Source: Gammaproteobacteria bacterium (GTDB lineage: Bacteria; Pseudomonadota; Gammaproteobacteria; GCA-001735895). Taken from it: DNA of 9,256 bases. The translations under genes were made by a program, and so were the position numbers. Below, piece by piece: positions 1-6,718 of this stretch (position 1 is its first letter; each line of letters begins with the position of its first letter). The notes under the pieces were generated by a model. It did not search any database, was not told where the DNA came from, and saw nothing but the letters and a program-made list of their open reading frames with translations. The stretch is taken from contig JAPUFZ010000312.1 in NCBI GenBank assembly GCA_027293245.1, positions 1 to 9,256 of the forward strand. The letters are read 5' to 3'.

Positions 1-1
1 C

Positions 2-328
2 CCATTACCTGAGGATCAACGTCTGCGGCGAGTAACCCAGGCACTGATGAAAGAGGCATCCGACTCTCGCAACCTCGACCAATGGGCGCGAGAAGCAGGG
101 GCCAGTAAGCGTACGCTCAATAGACTATTCACCGGCCAAACAGGCATGTCTATTCGAGCCTGGCGACAACAGCGTCGCTTGCTTCGTGCCCTGGAACTGT
201 TAGCAACAGGTGAAAGTGTGACCAGCATTGCGCTGGAACTTGGCTACCAGAATAGCAGCGCTTTCATCGCCATGTTCCGTCGATGCCTTGGCACGACGCC
301 AACACGCTATTTGCAAGCACCGGACTAA
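2..328 (+). CDS. AraC-family transcriptional regulator, C-terminal part (5' end outside window)
   Basis: The reading frame is open from base 2, so the gene starts left of the window. An internal ATG at 47 is not the true start. Only the C-terminal DNA-binding domain is visible. It contains the two helix-turn-helix units typical of AraC/XylS proteins. The first is around LDQWAREAGASKRTLNRLF and the second around VTSIALELGYQNSSAF, ending in the family signature in which a Phe/Arg-rich helix is followed by G-T-T-P-T-R-Y. The peptide before the ATG (LPEDQRLRRV) matches the linker often seen in AraC proteins with an N-terminal cupin sensor domain, but that domain lies outside the window. The ligand cannot be inferred. 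The TAA stop lies 32 bases before the glutamine amidotransferase on the same strand, so co-transcription or local control is possible but not shown. Confidence 0.9.
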   Translation, partial: PLPEDQRLRRVTQALMKEASDSRNLDQWAREAGASKRTLNRLFTGQTGMSIRAWRQQRRLLRALELLATGESVTSIALELGYQNSSAFIAMFRRCLGTTPTRYLQAPD

Positions 329-360
329 TGTAATATGCCCGAAAATTTTTATCTACTTTC

Positions 361-1101
361 ATGACTATCACAAAACCATTTCTGATTTTACAACTGCGTC
401 CGGAAGACGGTACTTCAGACAACGAGTTCCAGGCGTTTCTAAAGTACGGCGGGCTCGATGAAAAAGACGTTTGCCGCATACGTATAGAAAAAACCGGCAT
501 ACCTGAATTATCCCTGGACGACTATTCAGCAGTGATTGTCGGTGGTAGCCCATTTGACATCAGCACGCCAGAAAACCAAAAATCAACCATCCAGAAAAAG
601 ATAGAAAATGACTTCAAGCGATTGTTAGATGACATAGTCGCAAACGATTTCCCATTTTTGGGGGCCTGTTCCGGCTGTGGCCTGTTAGGCTCATACCTGA
701 ACACACCGATCTCGGGAAAATATGCAGAAGCGGTTGGTGGCGTAGAAATAAAACTCACGCAAAAAGGCAAAAATGATGCGCTACTGTCTGGATTTCCCGA
801 TGCGATTACCGTGTTGCTCGGGCACAAGGAAGCCTGTGATGTAACACCCGATACTGCAACCCTGTTAATACGCGGGCAGGCCTGCCCGGTACAAATGTTT
901 CGTATCGGTAAAAATATTTACGCGACGCAGTTTCATCCGGAGGGGGATTGCGAGGGATTTACCCTGAGAATCCATACCTATAAAAATCATGGTTACTTCA
1001 AGCCCGAAGAAGCCGAACAGCTGATCGAGGCAGTCAGTCAGAAAGACACCCCTTATGCCCAGGAAATATTAAAACGATTCGTCAACCGCTACGCGCGTTA
1101 A
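361..1101 (+). CDS. Class I glutamine amidotransferase (GMP-synthase GATase-like), stand-alone
   Basis: This is a 246-residue protein with the class I (triad) glutamine amidotransferase fold. The nucleophile region is G-A-C-S-G-C-G-L-L-G with Cys103. The second part of the triad is Q-F-H-P-E-G with His192 and Glu194. An early strand ends in IVGGSP (59-64), as in GMP synthase-type GATase domains. Such domains release ammonia from glutamine or cleave gamma-glutamyl bonds. No synthetase domain is attached and none is encoded beside it, so the acceptor is unknown. Stand-alone proteins of this type are usually annotated only as glutamine amidotransferase. There is no clear Shine-Dalgarno sequence before the ATG, but the in-frame TAA at 331 and the lack of another ATG between it and 361 fix the start. 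Base composition is somewhat more AT-rich than in the following genes. Confidence 0.88.
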   Translation: MTITKPFLILQLRPEDGTSDNEFQAFLKYGGLDEKDVCRIRIEKTGIPELSLDDYSAVIVGGSPFDISTPENQKSTIQKKIENDFKRLLDDIVANDFPFLGACSGCGLLGSYLNTPISGKYAEAVGGVEIKLTQKGKNDALLSGFPDAITVLLGHKEACDVTPDTATLLIRGQACPVQMFRIGKNIYATQFHPEGDCEGFTLRIHTYKNHGYFKPEEAEQLIEAVSQKDTPYAQEILKRFVNRYAR

Positions 1102-1140
1102 GCCTTTGCTGCCATACGTCTTTCTCCATCCGTTGATAAA

Positions 1141-1172
1141 GCCAGGCCACTTCTGAAATCAGGGTGGCTGGC
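1141..1172. terminator. Stem-loop between convergent genes, possible bidirectional terminator
   Basis: GCCAGGCCAC (1141-1150) pairs with GTGGCTGGC (1164-1172), giving a 9-pair stem with one bulged G. It lies in the 125-base gap between the amidotransferase (+) and the GcvT-like gene (-), which converge. Read on the - strand the stem is followed by TTTATC, a weak T-rich tail. On the + strand there is no T run. Placement supports a terminator role. The weak tails keep confidence modest. Confidence 0.4.
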
Positions 1173-1226
1173 AAAGAATGGTCATTAGCCAAAAATTTTA
1201 AAATGGCTGGATGTGGCCGAGCTTAA

Positions 1227-2387
1227 TTATGGGGACACCTGGTCGAACATACCGTCTATCGGCGGCAGGCCACGGGGAATTCGTTTTTCCCTGTCATAAA
1301 ATGGCAGTGTTACCAGCTCAACAGGCCATTCACGGCCTTCGCGATCGACGACTCCCAATCCAGTTTGTTGCATAAACTCCGGAGAGTCGAGCAAAGCAAA
1401 TCCGACACCACATTTCAAATAGGGCGAGATTTCATAGGCTGTAACCCGCCCCACGGACTGCCCTTTTGACACGATTGCCGCACCATATCCGGGCCTGCCC
1501 GCATGGCACTTGAACCCGGTAAAACGCGCCGTCTTTTCGCCGCGGATTAATGCGTCGCGACCGATGAAATCATGATTTTCGAGGTCGACGAATTGCCCAA
1601 GTCCGACATCGTAGGGTGTCGTATGCCAGTCCATGTCGGTGAGGTAGTTGAGTATTCCCCCTTCGATGCGCCGAATATTCATCGACAATTGCCCGCATGC
1701 CCCGATTTCGTGGTCGGCACCAGCGCTCAGCAGATGGTCCCACAGGGCTGGGCCGTCTACATCAGGATCCAGATTGTAAACCTCAAATCCCAATTCACTG
1801 GACCAACCGGTGTGGCTGACCAGTACTTCCTGGCCTCCCATGCGCGACTGTGTGATGTCAAAATATCGAAATTCCTGCGGTCCACCGTCATCACAGGCTT
1901 TGGCAAGCACCTCCATGGAGCGAGGGCCCTGAACCTGTAATACCCAGGAGCGGGGATCCCGGATATTGACCTTATAATCGCCAGCCAGGGCCACCAGCCA
2001 GGTATACACATCGGCGTCGGCGTGTACATACCAGTAGTGGTTTTCCGCGAGTTTGAACACAATACCGTCGCACACCATGCCGCCACGTTGATGGCACAGC
2101 AGCGCGTAGGATCCACGTCCGGTGCGCAGCGTATCAACGGGACGGGTAAATACGCAATTGAGAAACTTCACTGAATCCGGACCGGTGATTTCCACCGGGC
2201 GCTCCGGCACATCGAACAAACCAACCGATTTGCGTAACTTCCAGTACTCTTCGTTGGTATCATTGCCCAGCGATAGCAGCACCAGCCGGTCGGCGTATTC
2301 ACCGTAGAGCGCAGCATCGCTCCAGGTACATGAGTAATACGGAGATTTAGCGCAGTGACTAATTACTTTAGGCCGATTGGTGGCCAT
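1227..2387 (-). CDS. GcvT/aminomethyltransferase-family protein, DmdA-like (predicted tetrahydrofolate-dependent demethylase)
   Basis: This is a 386-residue cytosolic protein of the glycine-cleavage T-protein superfamily, whose members pass a methyl or one-carbon group to tetrahydrofolate. Landmarks in order: R-G-G-M-V-C-D-G at 101-108, where Asp107 matches one Asp of the family GG-x-x-D-D motif; VQGPRS at 152-157; TGWSSELGFEVY at 193-204; RRIEGG at 239-244; a TPYDVGLGQFV stretch at 257-267; FIGRDAL at 274-280; then the barrel-like C-terminal domain. The TGW...GFE and DM...TPY..GLG pattern resembles the dimethylsulfoniopropionate demethylase DmdA and its paralogues more than true GcvT, and no other glycine-cleavage gene is nearby. 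Substrate is therefore uncertain: DMSP, a methylated amine or another methyl donor are all possible. The ATG is preceded by a purine-rich AAGAAAGAG. It lies 112 bases downstream of amrA on the same strand and may be read through from it. Confidence 0.82.
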   Translation of the reverse strand: MATNRPKVISHCAKSPYYSCTWSDAALYGEYADRLVLLSLGNDTNEEYWKLRKSVGLFDVPERPVEITGPDSVKFLNCVFTRPVDTLRTGRGSYALLCHQRGGMVCDGIVFKLAENHYWYVHADADVYTWLVALAGDYKVNIRDPRSWVLQVQGPRSMEVLAKACDDGGPQEFRYFDITQSRMGGQEVLVSHTGWSSELGFEVYNLDPDVDGPALWDHLLSAGADHEIGACGQLSMNIRRIEGGILNYLTDMDWHTTPYDVGLGQFVDLENHDFIGRDALIRGEKTARFTGFKCHAGRPGYGAAIVSKGQSVGRVTAYEISPYLKCGVGFALLDSPEFMQQTGLGVVDREGREWPVELVTLPFYDREKRIPRGLPPIDGMFDQVSP

Positions 2388-2397
2388 AGTGAGAACT

Positions 2398-2500
2398 CTT
2401 TCTTAGGCTATTACGGGACATTGTACTTGTGATTACTCGGGGGCGCTACAACCAGGAAAATATAACAGCGTGATATTATTTGAGTCTGACCCCTTATTAT
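2398..2500. repeat. Intergenic REP/RAYT-like remnants between amrA and the GcvT-like gene
   Basis: The gap carries two motif stretches. One is TTTCTTAGGCTATTA followed by CGGGACATTGTACTT (2399-2429). The other is TTGAGTCTGACCCCTTATTA (around 2480-2499), which reads as AAGGGGTCAGACTCAA on the other strand. Similar GGGGTCAGACTC and GGGACNNTNTACTT strings are, from memory, common near REP-associated (Y1) transposases in proteobacteria. No transposase is present here, so these would be relics. The first string matches 6362-6376 at 14 of 15 bases. Confidence 0.35.
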
Positions 2501-3108
2501 CATTCCGGTCCATGAACTGGAAAAAAATCCATCTCGCCGAATGAAATTGTTTGGTAGCGCTGGAAGCGGATCGTCTCTGACCAGTAATCAAACGATAACC
2601 CGGCCTTGATCAGCAGTTGTTGGAGAAATTCCCTGGGCGCGCCGATTTTTTCCCACACCTTGGGCAGAAAGGTAGAACGATAGTGACCGTCTTCCAACTG
2701 CAGACCATCGACATGCGGGCGCAGTTGGCTTAGCAAGTTCTCGCGGTCAGTAACGGCAAACGGTTCCATCTGCGACAGAACTGAAATTTCTATCCGGGTG
2801 TCGGCCATTTCGGAGGTATTTAACTGCGCAAAACGCGGGTCCCGAAATGCAGCGTTAAACGCGCAGGAGACCACAGTATGTGCCAGTGGGTCCGATGATT
2901 CCAGCGTACCCATACAACCACGCAACTCCTCGTTCCGGGTCAGCGTCACGAATGTGCCAAGTTGAGCGGCGAGCATACCGTTCAATTGCTGGCCATCCAG
3001 CCGCAACATATTACCACCATTCAAACCCGACTCGATCGATTGCCGCGCAATCTCAAGCAAGCGAAGCTTTTCCGTTTCGCCAAGATCAATGCAAAAGGAA
3101 GGCGCCAT
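2500..3108 (-). CDS. amrA: AmmeMemoRadiSam system protein A (AMMECR1-domain protein)
   Basis: This 202-residue protein is covered by one AMMECR1 domain. The hallmark LRGCMG is at residues 62-67 (human AMMECR1 carries LRGCIG). It is followed by AAFRDPRF at 86-93, IEISVLS at 106-112, FLPKVWE at 147-153 and the closing K-A-G-L...Y-W pattern near 168-176. The family is conserved from archaea to humans but its biochemical activity is unknown. In prokaryotes it recurs with a MEMO protein and a radical-SAM enzyme, and all three are present here. The ATG sits 23 bases inside the end of amrB, with GGG-rich sequence (AGGGTAGTGGGTT) just before it as ribosome-binding site. This implies translational coupling in an amrB-amrA transcript. 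No signal peptide or membrane segment is seen. Confidence 0.93.
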   Translation of the reverse strand: MAPSFCIDLGETEKLRLLEIARQSIESGLNGGNMLRLDGQQLNGMLAAQLGTFVTLTRNEELRGCMGTLESSDPLAHTVVSCAFNAAFRDPRFAQLNTSEMADTRIEISVLSQMEPFAVTDRENLLSQLRPHVDGLQLEDGHYRSTFLPKVWEKIGAPREFLQQLLIKAGLSFDYWSETIRFQRYQTISFGEMDFFPVHGPE

Positions 3109-3868
3109 AACCCACTACCCTGTCCCTGCTGCCGGCCGTATCACCGGAATTGCAGGCACTCAATAACTCCACATCGAGTGACCGACTATGCTCGCTAGAC
3201 ATCAGGCCATTGACAACTCGCGCACCGCAGGCCTGCTCCCCTGACAAGTCGCTCGATTTTTGCAGTATACGATCGCAGGTCGAGGCATCGATCTGCCGTG
3301 CTGCCTCGTAGGAATGGAAATGGGATAAATCAGTACTGATCACGACCAGTGTATCTAGCCCACCCCAGAGTTCATCGATTACTGCTGCTACCGTCTTTGC
3401 ATCGCAGTGACCAACGACGATCGGCACCAGGGTAAATTGCTTCAGGACCGACTGCAGGAAAGGCAATTGCACTTCCAGGCTATGCTCCTCACGATGCGCC
3501 TCGTCGGATACGATTACACCAGGCAGGGTCAAAATTTGCTCTATCGCCCGCGCGTCGAGCTGTACTTCGCCAAGCGGTGTCGAAAATGTATCCACCGACG
3601 GCACCGCCATACCCTCCAGGTAAACCCGGTGGGCGGGGCCGAGTAACACCACACGACGGATACCATCTCGCTGCGACTCCAGGCTGCGGTAGGCCTGGGC
3701 AGCGGTTGAACCGGAATAAACGTATCCCGCATGCGGTACGATCAGTACCTTGGGCTTCACCGAGGAAACCTCTGGCGACTGTGCTACAAACTGATTCACC
3801 TGTTGTCGCAGGTCTGCGGTTTGTGCCTCGTAAAAAGAGCCGGCAACGGCGGCTTCGCGTGTGCTCAT
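3086..3868 (-). CDS. amrB: AmmeMemoRadiSam system protein B (MEMO family, LigB-like fold)
   Basis: This 260-residue MEMO-family protein is related in fold to the LigB class III extradiol dioxygenases. The N-terminal A-V-A-G-S-F-Y start (residues 7-13) is typical of the family. VPHAGYVYSG is at 44-53 (His46), GPAH at 77-80 (His80), EEHSLEVQLPFLQ at 127-139, and STDLSHFHSYE at 178-188. Near the C-terminus Cys239 is followed by a G-D-T-A-G-S...VVGYGAF closing motif. His46, His80 and Cys239 are plausible counterparts of the His/His/Cys metal site reported for human MEMO1; this alignment was done by eye. It is the first gene of a - strand unit, overlapping amrA by 23 bases and divergent from amrS across 80 bases. 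Enzymatic role is unknown; a metal-dependent reaction coupled to the radical-SAM partner is inference. Confidence 0.93.
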   Translation of the reverse strand: MSTREAAVAGSFYEAQTADLRQQVNQFVAQSPEVSSVKPKVLIVPHAGYVYSGSTAAQAYRSLESQRDGIRRVVLLGPAHRVYLEGMAVPSVDTFSTPLGEVQLDARAIEQILTLPGVIVSDEAHREEHSLEVQLPFLQSVLKQFTLVPIVVGHCDAKTVAAVIDELWGGLDTLVVISTDLSHFHSYEAARQIDASTCDRILQKSSDLSGEQACGARVVNGLMSSEHSRSLDVELLSACNSGDTAGSRDRVVGYGAFLLH

Positions 3869-3899
3869 GCTGCTATCTCGCTAAGCTGATTTGGTTTAG

Positions 3900-3905
3900 T
3901 ATAAT
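3900..3905 (+). promoter_or_regulatory. Candidate -10 box (TATAAT) in the amrB/amrS divergent gap
   Basis: A perfect TATAAT lies 43 bases before the amrS ATG. No good -35 hexamer occurs 16 to 18 bases upstream, so an activator would be needed if the box is real. The same stretch read on the - strand gives TATTAT/TATACT, which could equally serve amrB. The 80-base gap (3869-3948) must hold the start signals of both genes. Confidence 0.4.
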
Positions 3906-3948
3906 AGGCTTCCTTGATATATGGTTATGATGCCCATATTTACAAGCC

Positions 3949-5025
3949 ATGGACGATACCATTGTTTCGACACAGTACTGGCACAAGATGGAAGACGGTC
4001 GCCTGCAGTGCGATCTCTGTCCACGCCACTGCCACCTAAAACAAGGTCAACGCGGCCTTTGTTACGTGCGTCAGCACCTGGATGATGAAGTCAAACTGGT
4101 CAGCTATGGACGTTCCAGCGGTTTTTGCGTCGACCCGATCGAAAAGAAGCCACTGAATCACTTCTACCCCGGTAGCGCGGTATTATCATTTGGAACCGCT
4201 GGTTGCAACCTGGCCTGCAAATTTTGCCAGAACTGGGATATGAGCAAATCACGCGAGATGGATACCCTGGCGGACAGCGCTTCACCTGAAAAGCTGGCGC
4301 AGGTCTGTGAACAAATGTCATGCCGCAGTATTGCCTATACCTACAACGACCCGGTCATTTTTCTTGAATACGCGGTGGACGTCGCTCAGGCCTGTCGCGA
4401 GCACAACATCAAGTCGGTTGCGGTCACTGCCGGTTATATCGACCCGGAGCCTCGCATCGAGTTTTTTAAATCGATGGATGCGACCAACGTCGATCTGAAG
4501 GCGTTCAGCGAGCGTTTTTATCACAAGATTTGCGGGGGTCATCTGGCACCGGTACTGGAAACCCTGGAATATATCAAACATGAAACCGATACCTGGCTTG
4601 AGGTGACCACACTGCTGATTCCTGGCGAAAACGATTCCGAACAGGAGCTGCAGGAAATGACTGCCTGGGTGGTTGAACATCTGGGACCCGAGGTACCGTT
4701 GCACTTCACCGCGTTCCATCCCGACTGGAAAATGATGGATATCAAATCCACCCCAGCCTTAACCCTGACCAAAGCACGCAAGATCGCGCTAGACAATGGT
4801 GTGCACTACGCCTATACCGGCAATGTACACGACACAGGCGGTTCCAGTACCTGGTGTCATCACTGCGGGGAATTGTTGATCGAACGCGACTGGTACCAGC
4901 TCGGCCGCTGGGGTCTGGACGAATATGGCAGCTGCGCCAAATGCGGTACCACTGTGCCCGGGTATTTCGAGGCGACAGCGGGTAACTTCGGCGCGCATCG
5001 CATACCGGTGCAAATCAGTCAATAG
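3949..5025 (+). CDS. amrS: AmmeMemoRadiSam system radical SAM enzyme
   Basis: This is a 358-residue radical-SAM protein. The 4Fe-4S cluster motif CNLACKFC carries Cys86, Cys90 and Cys93 (CxxxCxxC), preceded by GTAG and followed by QNWDMSK, as is usual for the AmrS and PflA-like branch. An N-terminal cysteine cluster (Cys21, 24, 28 and 38) and a C-terminal pair of CxxC motifs (WCHHCGE near 302-308 and CAKCG near 326-330) suggest extra metal or zinc-ribbon sites at both ends. YTYNDPVIFLEYA and the later FTAFHPDWKM are conserved landmarks of the family. The enzyme is expected to cleave S-adenosylmethionine to a 5'-deoxyadenosyl radical. Its substrate is unknown. It is transcribed away from amrB/amrA and its stop is 10 bases from the stop of the M24 gene. 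No strong Shine-Dalgarno precedes the ATG, but no other in-frame ATG lies close upstream. Confidence 0.94.
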   Translation: MDDTIVSTQYWHKMEDGRLQCDLCPRHCHLKQGQRGLCYVRQHLDDEVKLVSYGRSSGFCVDPIEKKPLNHFYPGSAVLSFGTAGCNLACKFCQNWDMSKSREMDTLADSASPEKLAQVCEQMSCRSIAYTYNDPVIFLEYAVDVAQACREHNIKSVAVTAGYIDPEPRIEFFKSMDATNVDLKAFSERFYHKICGGHLAPVLETLEYIKHETDTWLEVTTLLIPGENDSEQELQEMTAWVVEHLGPEVPLHFTAFHPDWKMMDIKSTPALTLTKARKIALDNGVHYAYTGNVHDTGGSSTWCHHCGELLIERDWYQLGRWGLDEYGSCAKCGTTVPGYFEATAGNFGAHRIPVQISQ

Positions 5026-5035
5026 CTATCACGCA

Positions 5036-6253
5036 TCAGCCGACCTGAACCAGCTTACGCGACAAAGGCGTAATAATTTCCAGCGATGCTTCGCCCATTA
5101 ATAACGTATCGATCAAGCCAGCACCGGGGGCACTCGACCAGTTCTCTGCAAAAACGTCATACTGGTTCTCAAAATTCATCACCAGCCCCGGTTCCAGATC
5201 GGGCGGTGGTATATCCTCACGTGGCCGTGGCCGGTGTCGACCAACCCAGTCCGGCGGCATCGCAATACCAAGCGTATAGCCACCAATCAGCCATTCGTAG
5301 CGTGCCAGGTCATGCTCGCGGGCAAAGGCATCGGCCACTTCCTGGATTTTGACCATCGAGTCGCCCGCTTTGATCTCGGCGACTATCACCTCCATCATCG
5401 GCTCGTTGCGCTCAAACAGATCGATCCAGCGCACATCGACCTCACCCAGTGCGAAACTGCGACAGATATTAACGTGATAGCGATGCAGAGAAGCACAAAA
5501 GTCGATGTGGATGACGTCGCCGTTACGGAACTTGCGATGCGATGGGGGTTCGTGATGAACGCCCGCCCTTGGACCACCACCAATCATCGTGCGGATGCCG
5601 GGATAACCACCGCCGCGCCGCATCATTTCGCCGACGATTACTGCCTCCAGGTCGGTTTCACGCATGCCCACACTGATCGAATCACGGGCCAGTGACATCG
5701 CCGCAACAGCAATCTCTGCCGCCTCACGCACTACTTTGATCTCGCGCCCTGACTTGATTAGTCTAATATCTTCAATCAGATCAGACCCATCAGCAATTTC
5801 CCCACCCGCGTCTTGCCAGACCCGTCCAATCGCCCGAAGATGGTCCGGATGTGGGCCGTAACAGCGCGACTGCAGTGCAATCGCCCCTTGAGCCCAGCCC
5901 CGACGCAACACTTCACTGGCGATCACCTTTATATGATCGGCAACCTTGCCGCGCCTGAAATAAACTATGTTGGCTATTTCCGGATAGATCGACACCAGCA
6001 TTTCATGCCCATCATTATCGAAGAATACAAACTCGTCCTCGTCTGCGGGCAGAAAACACACGCCCAGGCTGTCATGTGAAAACCAGATTTGATCGTAGCC
6101 AAACAGGTAATTCAAGTCGGGCGGACTCGAGATCAGAATACCAGTATAACCATGGGCTTTAAGCGCAACGCGCACCCTGTTCTGGCGCGCGTAATATTCT
6201 TCATGCGGAAACGGTTGTTGCCAGTCGATTTGATTTCGTGTGTTTTGATCCAT
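5036..6253 (-). CDS. M24-family (creatinase/ectoine hydrolase-like) hydrolase with substituted metal-site residues
   Basis: This 405-residue protein has the two-domain creatinase/prolidase architecture: an N-terminal creatinase domain (LISSPPDLNYLFGYD region) and a C-terminal pita-bread catalytic domain. Start choice: AGGAG (6263-6267) lies 9 bases before the ATG at 6253, and a promoter -10 lies at 6280-6285. The longer frame to 6298 would therefore begin inside the promoter. Using numbering of the longer frame (subtract 15), the five M24 metal ligands read Asp266, Asn277 (Asp expected, spacing of 11 kept), Tyr341 (His expected), Glu377 and Ile396 (Glu expected). The G-Y-T-L-G...PPDW stretch (340-351) resembles ectoine-hydrolase/creatinase-like members, which also lack the metal centre. 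It is thus probably not a metallo-aminopeptidase. A C-N hydrolase of a small metabolite is likelier; the substrate is unknown. It is convergent with amrS. Confidence 0.85.
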   Translation of the reverse strand: MDQNTRNQIDWQQPFPHEEYYARQNRVRVALKAHGYTGILISSPPDLNYLFGYDQIWFSHDSLGVCFLPADEDEFVFFDNDGHEMLVSIYPEIANIVYFRRGKVADHIKVIASEVLRRGWAQGAIALQSRCYGPHPDHLRAIGRVWQDAGGEIADGSDLIEDIRLIKSGREIKVVREAAEIAVAAMSLARDSISVGMRETDLEAVIVGEMMRRGGGYPGIRTMIGGGPRAGVHHEPPSHRKFRNGDVIHIDFCASLHRYHVNICRSFALGEVDVRWIDLFERNEPMMEVIVAEIKAGDSMVKIQEVADAFAREHDLARYEWLIGGYTLGIAMPPDWVGRHRPRPREDIPPPDLEPGLVMNFENQYDVFAENWSSAPGAGLIDTLLMGEASLEIITPLSRKLVQVG

Positions 6254-6279
6254 CCTGGTCATCTCCTGTTGACCCCGAA

Positions 6280-6308
6280 ACCATATCACTGCGGACAACC
6301 GCAGACAA
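6280..6308 (-). promoter_or_regulatory. Promoter of the M24 gene with palindrome in the spacer
   Basis: On the - strand TTGTCT (6303-6308) is followed after exactly 17 bases by TATGGT (6280-6285), with TGA directly before it (extended -10, TGn). Transcription would start near 6273, about 20 bases before the ATG at 6253. Within the spacer lies the perfect inverted repeat CTGCGG-ACAA-CCGCAG (6289-6304), a possible repressor operator overlapping the end of the -35 box. Confidence 0.5.
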
Positions 6309-6352
6309 TCCGATCGTGAAGTTATGCTGTCGATGGCCGAATATGAGTGATC

Positions 6353-6388
6353 GGGGACCTGTTTCTTAGGATATTAGAAACCAGGCTC
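6353..6388. repeat. Imperfect palindrome downstream of the lipoprotein gene (REP-like or terminator)
   Basis: GGGGACCTGTTTCT (6353-6366) faces AGAAACCAGG (6376-6385), giving a stem of about nine pairs with one bulge around the loop TAGGATATT. It lies 17 bases beyond the lipoprotein stop and could end that transcript, but there is no T run on either strand. The TTTCTTAGG(A/C)TATTA part recurs at 2399-2413. Confidence 0.4.
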
Positions 6389-6404
6389 TCTGACCGTATT
6401 TCTG

Positions 6405-6638
6405 TTACTGCTGCGCTTCCATCTGCGCGCGCCGCTTCGCATCGGCTTCCAGCAACATATCCTCGACCCCCTTTGCTTTTTGCAAAGCACTGCGTTGGCC
6501 CTGGAAAAGGACATCGTCGGTCTTCGCTGCCGGTTCGGCGGCTTCCGCTGTGGAAACTTCAGGCTTGCTTGCCTGGGGTGTTTCACCACCACAGGCTGAC
6601 AGGAAAGCCAGACAGATCAGTAAGTTAAGGTGGCGCAT
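6405..6638 (-). CDS. Small predicted lipoprotein
   Basis: This is a 77-residue protein. MRHLNLLICLAFLSACGG is a compact lipoprotein signal peptide with lipobox L-S-A-C, so Cys16 is the expected lipidated residue after signal peptidase II cleavage. Gly17-Gly18 at +2/+3 give no inner-membrane retention Asp, so an outer-membrane location is likely (inference). The rest is an Ala/Glu/Pro-rich linker followed by a charged helix (SALQKAKGVEDMLLEADAKR) up to Gln77. Short gammaproteobacterial lipoproteins with a similar helix are known as conserved hypotheticals, and no function is assigned. CGGAG lies 8 bases before the ATG, a good ribosome-binding site. It is monocistronic by layout and divergent from the lysine-rich gene. 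Confidence 0.8.
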   Translation of the reverse strand: MRHLNLLICLAFLSACGGETPQASKPEVSTAEAAEPAAKTDDVLFQGQRSALQKAKGVEDMLLEADAKRRAQMEAQQ

Positions 6639-6669
6639 GGATTTAACTCCGCTGGATGGGAATAACTAA

Positions 6670-6675
6670 AGTATA
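6670..6675 (-). promoter_or_regulatory. Candidate -10 box for the lipoprotein gene
   Basis: TATACT on the - strand (5 of 6 matches to TATAAT) lies about 32 bases before the lipoprotein ATG, which gives a short leader. No convincing -35 hexamer is seen upstream. Confidence 0.35.
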
Positions 6676-6718
6676 GGACAAATAAAAGACCCTTTCCTAA
6701 AAGTCCGGTCCCAGGATC

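Noticed and set aside
4318..4719. 133-codon - strand open frame inside amrS
   Set aside because: It is a shadow of the radical-SAM gene, which has clear motifs on the + strand.
5026..5035. Terminator between convergent amrS and M24 genes
   Set aside because: The gap is only 10 bases and no stem-loop with T run was found there.
5234..5695. 153-codon + strand open frame inside the M24 gene
   Set aside because: It lies fully antisense to a well-supported conserved gene and has no domain features of its own.
6254..6298. N-terminal extension of the M24 protein (15 residues)
   Set aside because: The extension would be encoded from within the predicted promoter, while an AGGAG at proper distance supports the ATG at 6253.
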